This document shows positions 1-7,606 of a DNA stretch of 14,049 bases, one piece after another. Both the position numbers and the translations under genes were made by a program. The notes beneath the pieces were generated by a model, which did no database searches, had not been told where the DNA came from, and saw only the letters and a program-made list of their open reading frames with translations. Origin of the DNA: Cyclostephanos tholiformis. Its lineage: Eukaryota; Bacillariophyta; Thalassiosirophyceae; Thalassiosirales; Thalassiosiraceae. Each line of letters opens with the position of its first letter. The stretch's first letter is position 1. Where the stretch lies: the NCBI GenBank assembly GCA_036939975.1, contig JALLPB010000631.1, forward strand, positions 1 through 14,049, given 5' to 3'.

Positions 1-262
1 TCAAGTCCATGGAGGATGTTTCCATGGAGAGGGAGGGCAAAGCCGGTGGCGGTAGGGTGATTATCGGCTCATCTTGTGTGGTGTGTTGTTGTGTTTTCGT
101 GTGTCTGGCTATGTATCCAGATATATGTATCCAATTTGTGTTCGGACAAAAAATTTTGTCTAAACCCCCTACATAAATACATAATTGAAGCAACTTATGT
201 GGCGGGAAAGGATCACTCTTGTCCATGCGAGCAAGATAGGAAAACCTCATTCACTCATCTCC
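1..262 (+). promoter_or_regulatory. Upstream region and 5' leader of the TFIIH p62 gene
   Basis: No convincing gene is seen here. The first 60 bases contain a direct repeat, TCCATGGAG at 6-14 and 21-29, each around an NcoI-type palindrome. A T/G-rich stretch follows at about 75-140. An AT-rich TATA-like word, ATAAATA, lies at 173-179, about 90 bases before the chosen ATG at 263. The reading frame stays open upstream of 263 only through a non-ATG codon at 185, so 185-262 is more likely 5' UTR. A short open frame from base 3 to about 170 could be the tail of an upstream exon, but it has no recognisable features. The promoter assignment rests on position only. Confidence 0.35.
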
Positions 263-2760
263 ATGGCGACAACGACCTACGACAACGTCGCCCACCAAAA
301 GAGCAAGGGGTCGCTGGTCATTTCCGACCTCGAGCTCCGATTTCTTCCCAATGATCTCGTCGTCGTCGTCGGTGGCGAAGCTGGCGGCGATCGAGTCGTC
401 CTGCCGTGGCGTCGAGTCTCGAAGCACCAGGTCAGTCCGGCGACTCATCCGAGGTCCCTGCTCAGGGTCGTGGCTACGGCAACATCGTCCAACGACGGCG
501 ATGACGGTGGCATTGGATACACGTTGTTCATATTCACCTTCCCCGACAGGGAGAGCCTGGAACGCGCGCGACGGGACGTTAGCGCACGCCTGGCGTTCGC
601 GCGCGGCGGCGGCAGGCGGACCGCCGACGAAGCCGCCCACCATGGAAAGCGTCCACGGCCCACGGACGACGGAGCGCCCCCGCCTCCCAAGCGACTTTCC
701 ACTCCCCCCTCGTCGCACTACGTCGACCTCGATCCCGTCGCCTTAATCGCGGCCCGATCGTCCCTCCTCGCGTCCGACCCGGCATTGCGTGCGCAGCATC
801 GTCATCTGGTCCTGGACACGTGCACGATCGACGAGGACGACTTCTGGGACACGCACGGACGCCTCGTCGCGGACGAGTACGCGAAGATAAGCGGGAAGGC
901 GAGCGGGGGCATGAGCTCGGACATCAGGAGCAGCCTCGACCTCGGTATATCCGCATCGGCGATGTCGTCGTTCGGGAATAAGGGCGTAGGCGGGGGGGGA
1001 GGGACCAAGAAGAATGACACCTCCGAGGGGGGGAGAGACGGCGGTGGCGGGGGGGGAGGAGGATCGTCGTCCAACGCCGCAGGCGTCGTGCACCTGGGAG
1101 TGGAGGAGATGAGGCAGATATTCATCATGTATCCCGCCGTTCATCGCGCTTACGAGGAGAAGGTGCCGTTGGAACTGAGCGAGGAGCAGTTCTGGAGACG
1201 TTATCTCGAGTCCGAGTACTTTCACCGCGATCGGGGCAGGATAGGGGCGCACATGAGGAAGGTCGACGAAAGGGAGGGGATCGAGAGGGAACGACGACGG
1301 ATTAGGGCGGGCAGCGGACCGCTTGGGACGGATGCCGAGGTCGGCGTGACGTCGTCGTCGTCGTCGAGGATGAGGGATGAAGAGATGAAGCGGAAGGAAA
1401 ATGACGTCACAGGGGAGGAGGAGGCCAAGAATCGACTTGCGGCGGCCGGGATCGACGACCTTTTCTCTCGCTACGAATCTAAGCATGGGACGTCGTCGAC
1501 TCATCATCACGGACATCATAGCGGACGGCATCGTCACCATCATCATCACCCTCATGGTCGGCATCACCACCATAACCGTGATCATCGTCATCACCACCCC
1601 AACCACCATGGTGGAATGGGCGCGCGTCTTGCCGTTGGAAAATTTGACCTCGCGGCCACAGCCGACGTCGAGCGGGGCGATCGATTCCTCGGTAGCGACC
1701 TCCATCCCCCCCCCGAACGCGACTCGGCGGGCTCGCGCATAATCAACAAGTACAATCGTCACTGGGCCATTGTTTTGCATCCCTCAGAATCAATAGCCGG
1801 GATCGACCTTAGGGAGGTGGCAGCGAGGAGCGTGAGAGATGTTGCGATGGCGGAGGCGCCAGAGAAAGGCTTCGACGAGGACGCCAGGGTGAACGGAGGG
1901 TGCGACGGCGAGATGCGTAGATTGGTAGGGTTCGCGAACGCCCGCGGGAGGTACGCGGACTTCGCCCGGGGGGTGGGGGACGACGTCGACGAAGACCTGA
2001 TGGAACTCCGCCTGCGTGATGTCGACGCCTACGCCGGTAAATTCGGCCCCTCGGACAATGACAATGGAAAGGAAGGCGACTTGAAGTTGCATCTGCAGTA
2101 CGCCAAGATCCTCGCGGCGACACAGAGGGGGCAGACCGAGCCGATCCTGAGAGAGAAGAAGTCCGGCAGGGCCAGGGGATTTTGCAACGCGCCGACACTT
2201 GCAAAACCCTTCCCGGATCCCAAGATCGGACGTGGACTGCTTGAAGCCCTTACGAAGAAGATGTCCGCCGACTCACGGACCGAGGCCGACGTGCAGCAGC
2301 TGGCGGATTCTTTGCCCGACGAGTTTAAGACTAAGCTGGCCGCGTTCTTTCGAAGGGCGTCGGAATTGCTTCGGCATTTCTTCAGTCTCCGGAGTGTCTT
2401 CAGCGAGAACGAAAATGGCAACGGCGGAACCGGACAGAGTGAATCGCAGAAGAATAGATTGGCAAACATCGTCACGGGCATGGAAAAGGTCGGTAGCAGC
2501 CTAGATCTTGTGCAATTATTTCAGCGTTGGAATGTCAATTAATTATATACATCTTTTCCCTGCTCTCGTTCAACACGAAACAGCTCCATGGGGAAATGTA
2601 CGCACATCGATCCACAACCTCTGTACTGGAATCGAAAATGTTCAAGCCCATCATGGACCAATTGGATTGGGCCTTTAAGTTGCACAGGGAAGATAGTTCC
2701 AAAAGCAAGGGTGGATTCGTCACGGTCTCTAGGGGAGGTTTTGTTCCCGTGGCACATTAG
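263..2760 (+). CDS. TFB1: TFIIH core subunit p62/TFB1, two exons (263-2488, 2584-2760)
   Basis: This encodes the p62 (GTF2H1/TFB1) subunit of TFIIH, which acts in RNA polymerase II initiation and nucleotide excision repair in the nucleus. Domains in order: an N-terminal PH-like domain (residues about 1-105, with LVISDLELRFLP and later LFIFTFPDRESLERAR); a first BSD domain (about 155-211, signature F194-W195); a Gly/Ser-rich linker (about 242-270); and a second BSD domain (about 276-328, signature FWRRYLESEYF from F310). Residues 414-449 are histidine-rich (22 of 36). The conserved C-terminal helical region includes SELLRHFF and, in exon 2, PIMDQLDWAFKLHRE. The start is ATG 263, in good context (CTCCATGG) and directly before the PH domain. 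Unspliced, the frame would stop at 2542 and lose the conserved end. Splicing 2489-2583 gives 800 residues ending at TAG 2758-2760. The domain order is characteristic; the splice sites are inferred. Confidence 0.92.
2489..2583 (+). other. Predicted spliceosomal intron in TFB1 (95 bases, phase 0)
   Basis: The donor is AAAAG|GTCGGT at 2489. The acceptor is GAAACAG| at 2583, preceded by a pyrimidine-rich stretch (about 2550-2570) and a possible branch-point region near TTAATT at 2538-2543. Joining 2488 to 2584 is phase 0. It gives the continuous helix GMEK-LHGEMY, followed by the conserved PIMDQLDWAF block, which lies in another frame from exon 1. A nearby alternative donor (GTAGCA at 2493) would not keep frame with this acceptor. 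Reading through the intron gives a weakly hydrophobic, non-conserved tail ending at 2542. Confidence 0.8.
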
Positions 2761-3073
2761 ATAACTCTATGGAAGAGGGTGTCGCTGAGCGTTAAGCGTA
2801 AGTGAGCTTTAGGTCAAAGTAAGCTCTCATTTTGGCTATCAAGCCCATAACAAAGAACCGCTCGGTGCGGTGTTCGCGGTTATGAACGAAAAAATCATAT
2901 GTAAGTACGTATGTGGCAGGAATGATATCGGATTTCACAGCTAACGTTGATATGAATAATGTAAATTAGTTGACTATGACACCGTTCCATGAAGAAAATC
3001 GTACATTTGGACACAGATTGAACTCCATGTAATCTGCAGTCACTATTTCAATCTATGCAAATTACTCGAGGCA
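2761..3073. other. Convergent intergenic region (3' ends of TFB1 and the secreted-protein gene)
   Basis: These 313 bases separate two genes pointing toward each other, so they must hold both 3' UTRs and poly(A) sites. A short perfect inverted repeat, ACCGC-TCGGT-GCGGT, lies at 2858-2872. No open frame with coding character and no RNA gene was recognised. Confidence 0.5.
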
Positions 3074-3802
3074 TTAGGAAGAAGTCGAGAACGAAGCAAC
3101 ATGGTCGTCGGAGTCGTCGGACGATCCCATGTCGTCATGTGCGACTATGGAAACGTCCGACGTGTGGTGGCGTGGCACGCACTGCTCCTGTGGCATCCAC
3201 CACAACCTTTGCTGGCAGCACTCTTCGGCAGAACCGTAGAGCTCGTCTACCTCCCAAAAAGCGTGGACACCTCCACAGAATGGGCCCTTGGAAGGAATAC
3301 AGCTCTTGACACATTGTCCCTGCGTTCCAAGAGAATAGTCAACATACCACTCATCTTGGATGGGAGGAGGTTTGATGATATTGTTGTCATTCGCGTCGTC
3401 GGAAAAAATGTTGCCCGATGATTTCTTCTTATTCTTGGCTGTTTTCTTCTTCTTTCTAATGGGTTTAGTATTTTTCAATGTATGTTTACCATTACTCTTC
3501 TTGGCTGATTGCTTGTTGGCTGATTGCTTGTTACCTGAGAAGCAAGCATTTATACAAAGCTCCTCTTTCTCAGGACAGAGACCCGACTCTTTACATTTAC
3601 AAATACACAATTGTGTTGCTTTTTTTCGTCCCCGAAGATTACCTCCCTCTTCGTCCTTGTTAGAGGAATCGAATAGATTAAACAATAGACGAGATGGTGA
3701 GAGAATATAGGAGCCCTCAGCCAACGCTGAACCGACAGTCTCCTCGACAGAGGCCAAGAACAAAACGAGCCACAGAGTCATGAGGGCGGTGTTGGCAGAC
3801 AT
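3074..3802 (-). CDS. Secreted lysine-rich, cysteine-module protein (242 aa), diatom cell-surface type
   Basis: A single-exon 242-residue protein starts at ATG 3802 (context AACAAGATG) and ends at TAA 3074-3076. A classic signal peptide covers about residues 1-25 (hydrophobic core LMTLWLVLFLA, likely cleavage near TVGSA). A first cysteine cluster follows (C66, 68, 70, 76, 83, 87; start CICKC). Next is a linker of about 35 residues very rich in Lys and Ser (about 92-130), with a tandem NKQSA pair and the runs KKKK and KKK. The C-terminal module (about 151-210) begins WYVDY and has C164, C168, C176, the pair C195-C196, W201-W202 and C208, followed by a Ser/Asp-rich acidic tail. WYxD...ECC...W...C modules occur widely in secreted diatom proteins (general knowledge, not checked). 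The lysine-rich linker recalls silica-associated proteins. No enzyme motif is seen. Function unknown; an extracellular or cell-wall location is inferred. Confidence 0.78.
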   Translation of the reverse strand: MSANTALMTLWLVLFLASVEETVGSALAEGSYILSPSRLLFNLFDSSNKDEEGGNLRGRKKATQLCICKCKESGLCPEKEELCINACFSGNKQSANKQSAKKSNGKHTLKNTKPIRKKKKTAKNKKKSSGNIFSDDANDNNIIKPPPIQDEWYVDYSLGTQGQCVKSCIPSKGPFCGGVHAFWEVDELYGSAEECCQQRLWWMPQEQCVPRHHTSDVSIVAHDDMGSSDDSDDHVASFSTSS

Positions 3803-3960
3803 CTTGTTTGTTGTTAGAAGAAATGAGGATGAAATGAGTGCTTCTTTGTCGGACCGTTACCAAAAATAACTCCTACTTATGAGCGCATCATCCTACGATA
3901 GGGGCCGTTACAAATGTCACTACACTGGGTGTAATCTGTTTTATTTCATAGACGCTGTTC
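3803..3960 (-). promoter_or_regulatory. Promoter region of the secreted-protein gene with two TAACGG words
   Basis: This lies directly upstream of ATG 3802 on the - strand, between tandem genes. The word TAACGG (- strand) occurs at 3854-3859 and 3905-3910, about 52 and 103 bases before the start. Each sits in a longer similar block (TTTGGTAACGG and TTTGTAACGG). TAACGG fits the core of MYB-family sites (YAACNG). A perfect inverted repeat, TACAC-TGG-GTGTA, lies at 3921-3933. Regulatory function is inferred from position and duplication only. Confidence 0.3.
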
Positions 3961-4059
3961 TAAGACTCTAAGAAGCAAACTATTTAACAAACACTAAAAT
4001 AGAGAATAGAGAACGAAATTAGATTTCATGAAAAGTTGTTTACAGACCTATGAATCCGA

Positions 4060-6876
4060 CTAGTCAGGTGGTCCCAAACCTACGGAATACAGACCTCCAT
4101 TATTTGCCATAAGACGTTTCCTCTCTGCCAGATATGCCCGACGGGCTCGTAACGATTCTCTTTGCAGGCTCATATCAGTCCCGTTGGCATTTTTCACAAA
4201 TCGAGCTCTCAGGAAGCGTTGACATCCACATTTTAAGGACTCTCCAGAAACCTTCAAAGCGGTTTTTGCTATAAGCTTGGCAGCATCATATACCCCTCGC
4301 AATAGCGTGGTCGTAATTGGTTCGTGAGAATGCGCAACGTGAGAGTCTCCTTCTATATCTTTGTGTTGTGATTCGGCAGCTAGTAGCGAGGCGTCCATGT
4401 TTTCGTCATTAAACACGCCGTCAGCTCCGCCATATTTAGAATTTCTCTCGTGACAATCTACGCAATACTCTGTAACGATCTCGCCCATAATCATCACTAA
4501 ATCGCCCAGGACAGAACCATCTAACAAATCGTCGTCGTTGGAAGATCCAATCCAAACCGGAACGATTGGTGAAGGATGGCGCTGGATAATTTGCTCCAGT
4601 TTCAGGTATTTTGTGGAATTGATGGTGGGGAAAATTCCTCCCCTTGCCACTGGGGGCACGCCTGCCCTCGTTATCAAATGATTCGTGACGTTGGACGCTT
4701 GCACCGGCAAGTTGACTCTCTTTGGGGTGCTAAATTTTTGCCCTCCAAGATTACTTCCGCCTCTCCCAGAAGATGATCCTAGACTTCCAAACGACAAACG
4801 CGAACCACCCCCATTGATCACTAACCTTTTCTTCTTGTTGGTATTCATGATACCTCGGCTCATCATTTTACAGGTATCGGTGTCATTCTCGAATGCTCCC
4901 CCATTTTGGTCCATTTGCTTCGTGGAAGAAATTAAAGCATTCGAAACATGTTCATTCTCATTTCTTGTAGTGGCCGAATCAGGCGTGGCACCTTGCATCT
5001 TCAACATGTACGCGGAGGTAATTGATGTAGATGCACTTTTGCTTCGAAGGATGGAGGTCAGACCGGGCTTGGACTTGATGGCATCATCGGTGTTGTAATC
5101 AGTAGTACCTTGTTCAACTTGCTGCACCGTCAGACTTTTCTTCTTCAATAGACGCGTATTTTCAAGTGGATCGCCAACTAAGAAAAATATTCCACAGCTG
5201 TACAAATCACCACTTTGTCCACCCATCCGATCGGGATTTGAATTCGCAACATAAAGGAGTGTCCCCGTTATTCGGACGCTCGTTAACTCTTGGGGAATAT
5301 CATGTGCCGAACCAACATCATTCGAAGCCCGAGCTTCAGCCTCGCTTTCTAAATCTTGTTGTGTTCCTTGTTGATGTTGCTTGGTAAAATTGGGGTACAA
5401 ATAACGATATAGTTCGCCTACACTCAAAATTTCCGCGGGTCGATAAGATACGTTTCGCGAGGGCAATCGCTCAACCATGGGTAGGGAAATGCTGATGCCA
5501 GCACGTCGGAATGATGGCAGTTTGCTGTAAGCGGATGTCACCGAAGGTAGAGATTCGTGATCTGAGTTTTTCGTGGAATTTGCAGGTAAATGTGAATGGA
5601 TTATGTCAGTGTTAGTTTCTTTTTCATTCGAACAAGAATACCTTGGCGTTCGCTTGGTCATTTTGTAAGGATTGGACACTTGGTTTAGTGGCAAAGAATC
5701 TGCTGCGGGATCCTCAATGGCGACGATGTTATGCCCTTTATTGTCGAGAGTGCTTGAGGTAGAATCGAGACTGATTCGATCGAAAGGTCTTTTCGCCGAC
5801 GCCAAGATGCTATTCCTCGCGTATGGATTGGCTACTGTATAAGTTCTGTGATGAGGGGTCGTGATTTTGGTATGTTCGCCGTTATCTTTGTCCATCGCAT
5901 CGACCCCAGCCGTATCAAACTGCAGAGGGAAATCTACAATCTCATTGTCTTCCCCAGCGTCTACGCCATCGACCTCTGTGTTTGTCGTTGTCGCTATAGG
6001 ATTTACATCTGCCAAAGTTGGTGGTTGCTGGTTGATCATTGCGAGATCGTTGTATTCATCTGCTTTCGCATTCTCATGGGTGGCGTGATGACTGCCAGTT
6101 TCGACAGCTCCGTCCGCGTTCATCATCTCTCTAGCACCGTCGACTACTCGACACCGCCCTCTGTCGCCAACGAAACGCGACTCGTCGTCAATATCGGTTT
6201 TCGCGCTAGCGTCCCGTGGATGCATCGTCCCTAAAATCGTTTCCGCCTCCATCGAAATTCGCTCGCCCGCGATCTCAATCGCCCTTGCGCCACTCCCTTC
6301 AGAACTGATGCTGCGCACGACAGACGAAGGGTACGATTCCTCAACGATGGACGACATTTCCATAGCGTCCGACCCATCGCGCGCGATTGGGTAATCGTCA
6401 TTGTTTGTATTGGTATCCACGCCGTTGGCAATTGGGAGCTGTTCGATTTCAACCCCGTCTGGATTGTAGTACGGCTGCGTTATGAACTGCGCACTCGGCT
6501 GTGTCGCCAGCTGCGACGGTGCAGCGCCCCCCCCTCCCTCCGGACCCCACCGACATTCGTCGCGCTCGGTGTCATCGCGGTAGCGCGACGACGCCTCCTC
6601 CGCCTTCATCGTCAGGGTCGGGACCTGGATGGACGGCTGCGTGGCTAGGATTTGCAATGTCGGCGATATCGGAGCATAATGCGATTCGACCGAAAGCTGG
6701 GTGGGCGGCGGCTGAGTCGCCAAGAAGGGGGTTGGTGACCGTGTCTGCGTCTGCGTCTGAGTCTCCGCCGCCATCGACATCGCCGGGATGGCCGGACCTG
6801 CGCATTCCTGAGTTTCCGGCATTCGCGCGTAGCCGGCAGACGACGGCGACGACGACTGGCTTGACCGATGGTCCAT
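4060..6876 (-). CDS. TEN1: Large TEN1-like OB-fold protein with SQ/TQ cluster (938 aa), candidate CST subunit
   Basis: The first real ATG is at 6874-6876; the codon before it is TTG. The frame is continuous to TAG 4060-4062. Residues 1-135 hold about eleven SQ/TQ sites, including three ATQP words. Residues to about 480 are low-complexity and probably disordered. The C-terminal half contains pieces of one small OB fold, in TEN1 order: VRITGTLLYV (534-543); LYSCGIFFLVGDPL (558-571); a disordered insertion of about 200 residues; VPVWIG (772-777); LGDLVMIMGEIV (790-801); an insertion of about 80 residues; then FLRARFVKNANGTDMSLQ (888-905) and a basic helix with SLRARRAYLAER. The last block matches the TEN1 hallmark (R-A-R-x-V, G-x-D-hydrophobic-x-L, then a helix with R-x-[FY]-L). 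TEN1 is the small RPA3-like subunit of CST (CTC1-STN1-TEN1), which binds telomeric single-stranded DNA and promotes DNA polymerase alpha fill-in. CX2C (C805, C808) and CXC (C883, C885) flank the second insertion. Family length is usually about 120-160 residues. The alternative is another OB-fold protein such as STN1 or an RPA2/3 relative. Confidence 0.7.
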   Translation of the reverse strand: MDHRSSQSSSPSSAGYARMPETQECAGPAIPAMSMAAETQTQTQTRSPTPFLATQPPPTQLSVESHYAPISPTLQILATQPSIQVPTLTMKAEEASSRYRDDTERDECRWGPEGGGGAAPSQLATQPSAQFITQPYYNPDGVEIEQLPIANGVDTNTNNDDYPIARDGSDAMEMSSIVEESYPSSVVRSISSEGSGARAIEIAGERISMEAETILGTMHPRDASAKTDIDDESRFVGDRGRCRVVDGAREMMNADGAVETGSHHATHENAKADEYNDLAMINQQPPTLADVNPIATTTNTEVDGVDAGEDNEIVDFPLQFDTAGVDAMDKDNGEHTKITTPHHRTYTVANPYARNSILASAKRPFDRISLDSTSSTLDNKGHNIVAIEDPAADSLPLNQVSNPYKMTKRTPRYSCSNEKETNTDIIHSHLPANSTKNSDHESLPSVTSAYSKLPSFRRAGISISLPMVERLPSRNVSYRPAEILSVGELYRYLYPNFTKQHQQGTQQDLESEAEARASNDVGSAHDIPQELTSVRITGTLLYVANSNPDRMGGQSGDLYSCGIFFLVGDPLENTRLLKKKSLTVQQVEQGTTDYNTDDAIKSKPGLTSILRSKSASTSITSAYMLKMQGATPDSATTRNENEHVSNALISSTKQMDQNGGAFENDTDTCKMMSRGIMNTNKKKRLVINGGGSRLSFGSLGSSSGRGGSNLGGQKFSTPKRVNLPVQASNVTNHLITRAGVPPVARGGIFPTINSTKYLKLEQIIQRHPSPIVPVWIGSSNDDDLLDGSVLGDLVMIMGEIVTEYCVDCHERNSKYGGADGVFNDENMDASLLAAESQHKDIEGDSHVAHSHEPITTTLLRGVYDAAKLIAKTALKVSGESLKCGCQRFLRARFVKNANGTDMSLQRESLRARRAYLAERKRLMANNGGLYSVGLGPPD

Positions 6877-7606
6877 CAAAATCCCGTTTGCGTTGCGATG
6901 TCGACGTTCTCCTTCACTCTACCACCATCTACGACATCGTGACGAAGGACGTGGTTTCGATGTTGAGAACTAAAAAATTTTCTGACTGACAAGGGGTTGA
7001 CTAAATATAAAAATAGCCTACGTCTGAGCTTGTATATGAAAGAATACGCTCACGGGCGTACGATACGCCGAGTACCTTGGGGGAAACCTCCCGCCATCGG
7101 AGTATATCGGAGTATACATGTGAGAAAGAATTGGGCAAGAAACCCGATTCTATCCGGCTATTCAACGTAGATGACCATCTGACTTTCATACGTAGTCTAT
7201 ACCGAAAGGGATTGTATGAAATTGACTGACATTAGCTGCAGCCCGTGCACTTTCTGACAAAAGCTTTGCATAGGTGTCAAGCTAAAAAGTGTAATCAGAA
7301 GTGCGATGATCACCACGTCGCCATTGCCATAATTTTACCTTTCTTTTTAGACCTAATGCTACTTAATTGACTGAATATCACGGGCCATCCCTCGACAATG
7401 GTGACTGATGCAGCCACGGCCATTGACCTTTTCTAATGCTAATGAGCTAATCAACTCAGTTTATCAGACCCAATTGCTGCTAGACCCGCAGCTAGGTCGC
7501 GACGACCCCGCGATTTTGACCGCAATGACCCCGTGATTTTGACTGCGACGACCACACGTTTTGACCATCGACCGCTCTCACGACCAGCCCCACAATCACC
7601 ACGACC
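6877..7606. other. Intergenic region: upstream of the TEN1-like gene, then probable LTR/leader of the retrotransposon
   Basis: No gene is supported in these 730 bases. The left part should hold the promoter of the - strand TEN1-like gene. A perfect hairpin, GGCGTA-CGA-TACGCC, lies at 7055-7069, and an exact tandem 10-mer, ATCGGAGTAT, at 7096-7115. Everything from somewhere in 7000-7458 should be the 5' LTR of the retrotransposon. Its limits cannot be set because the 3' LTR is outside the window. The stretch 7459-7606 is a leader with a possible primer-binding site and a triplicated 23-mer (listed separately). Confidence 0.4.
7504..7572 (+). repeat. Three degenerate 23-base tandem copies in the retrotransposon leader
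   Basis: Three consecutive 23-base units lie at 7504-7526, 7527-7549 and 7550-7572. All share a GACC(C/A)...TTTTGACnnnnnn pattern, with GATTTTGAC in the first two and CGTTTTGAC in the third. The first two differ mainly by C/T changes (CCGCG versus CCGTG, GACCGC versus GACTGC). They sit between the putative primer-binding site and the ORF1 start at 7607. Confidence 0.6.

Noticed and set aside
3..173. Open frame at the left edge as the tail of an upstream gene
   Set aside because: The sequence is mostly Cys/Val low-complexity from T/G-rich DNA, and no conserved end could be recognised. It was left as upstream region.
743..1780. Long - strand open frame (345 codons) opposite TFB1
   Set aside because: It is antisense to clear BSD-domain coding sequence. 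Its runs of Met/Val/Arg mirror the His-rich and Arg-rich codons of p62, and it shows no domain of its own.
7200..7458. Precise 5' LTR boundaries (TG...CA)
   Set aside because: Several TG starts are possible, and without the 3' LTR in the window none can be chosen.
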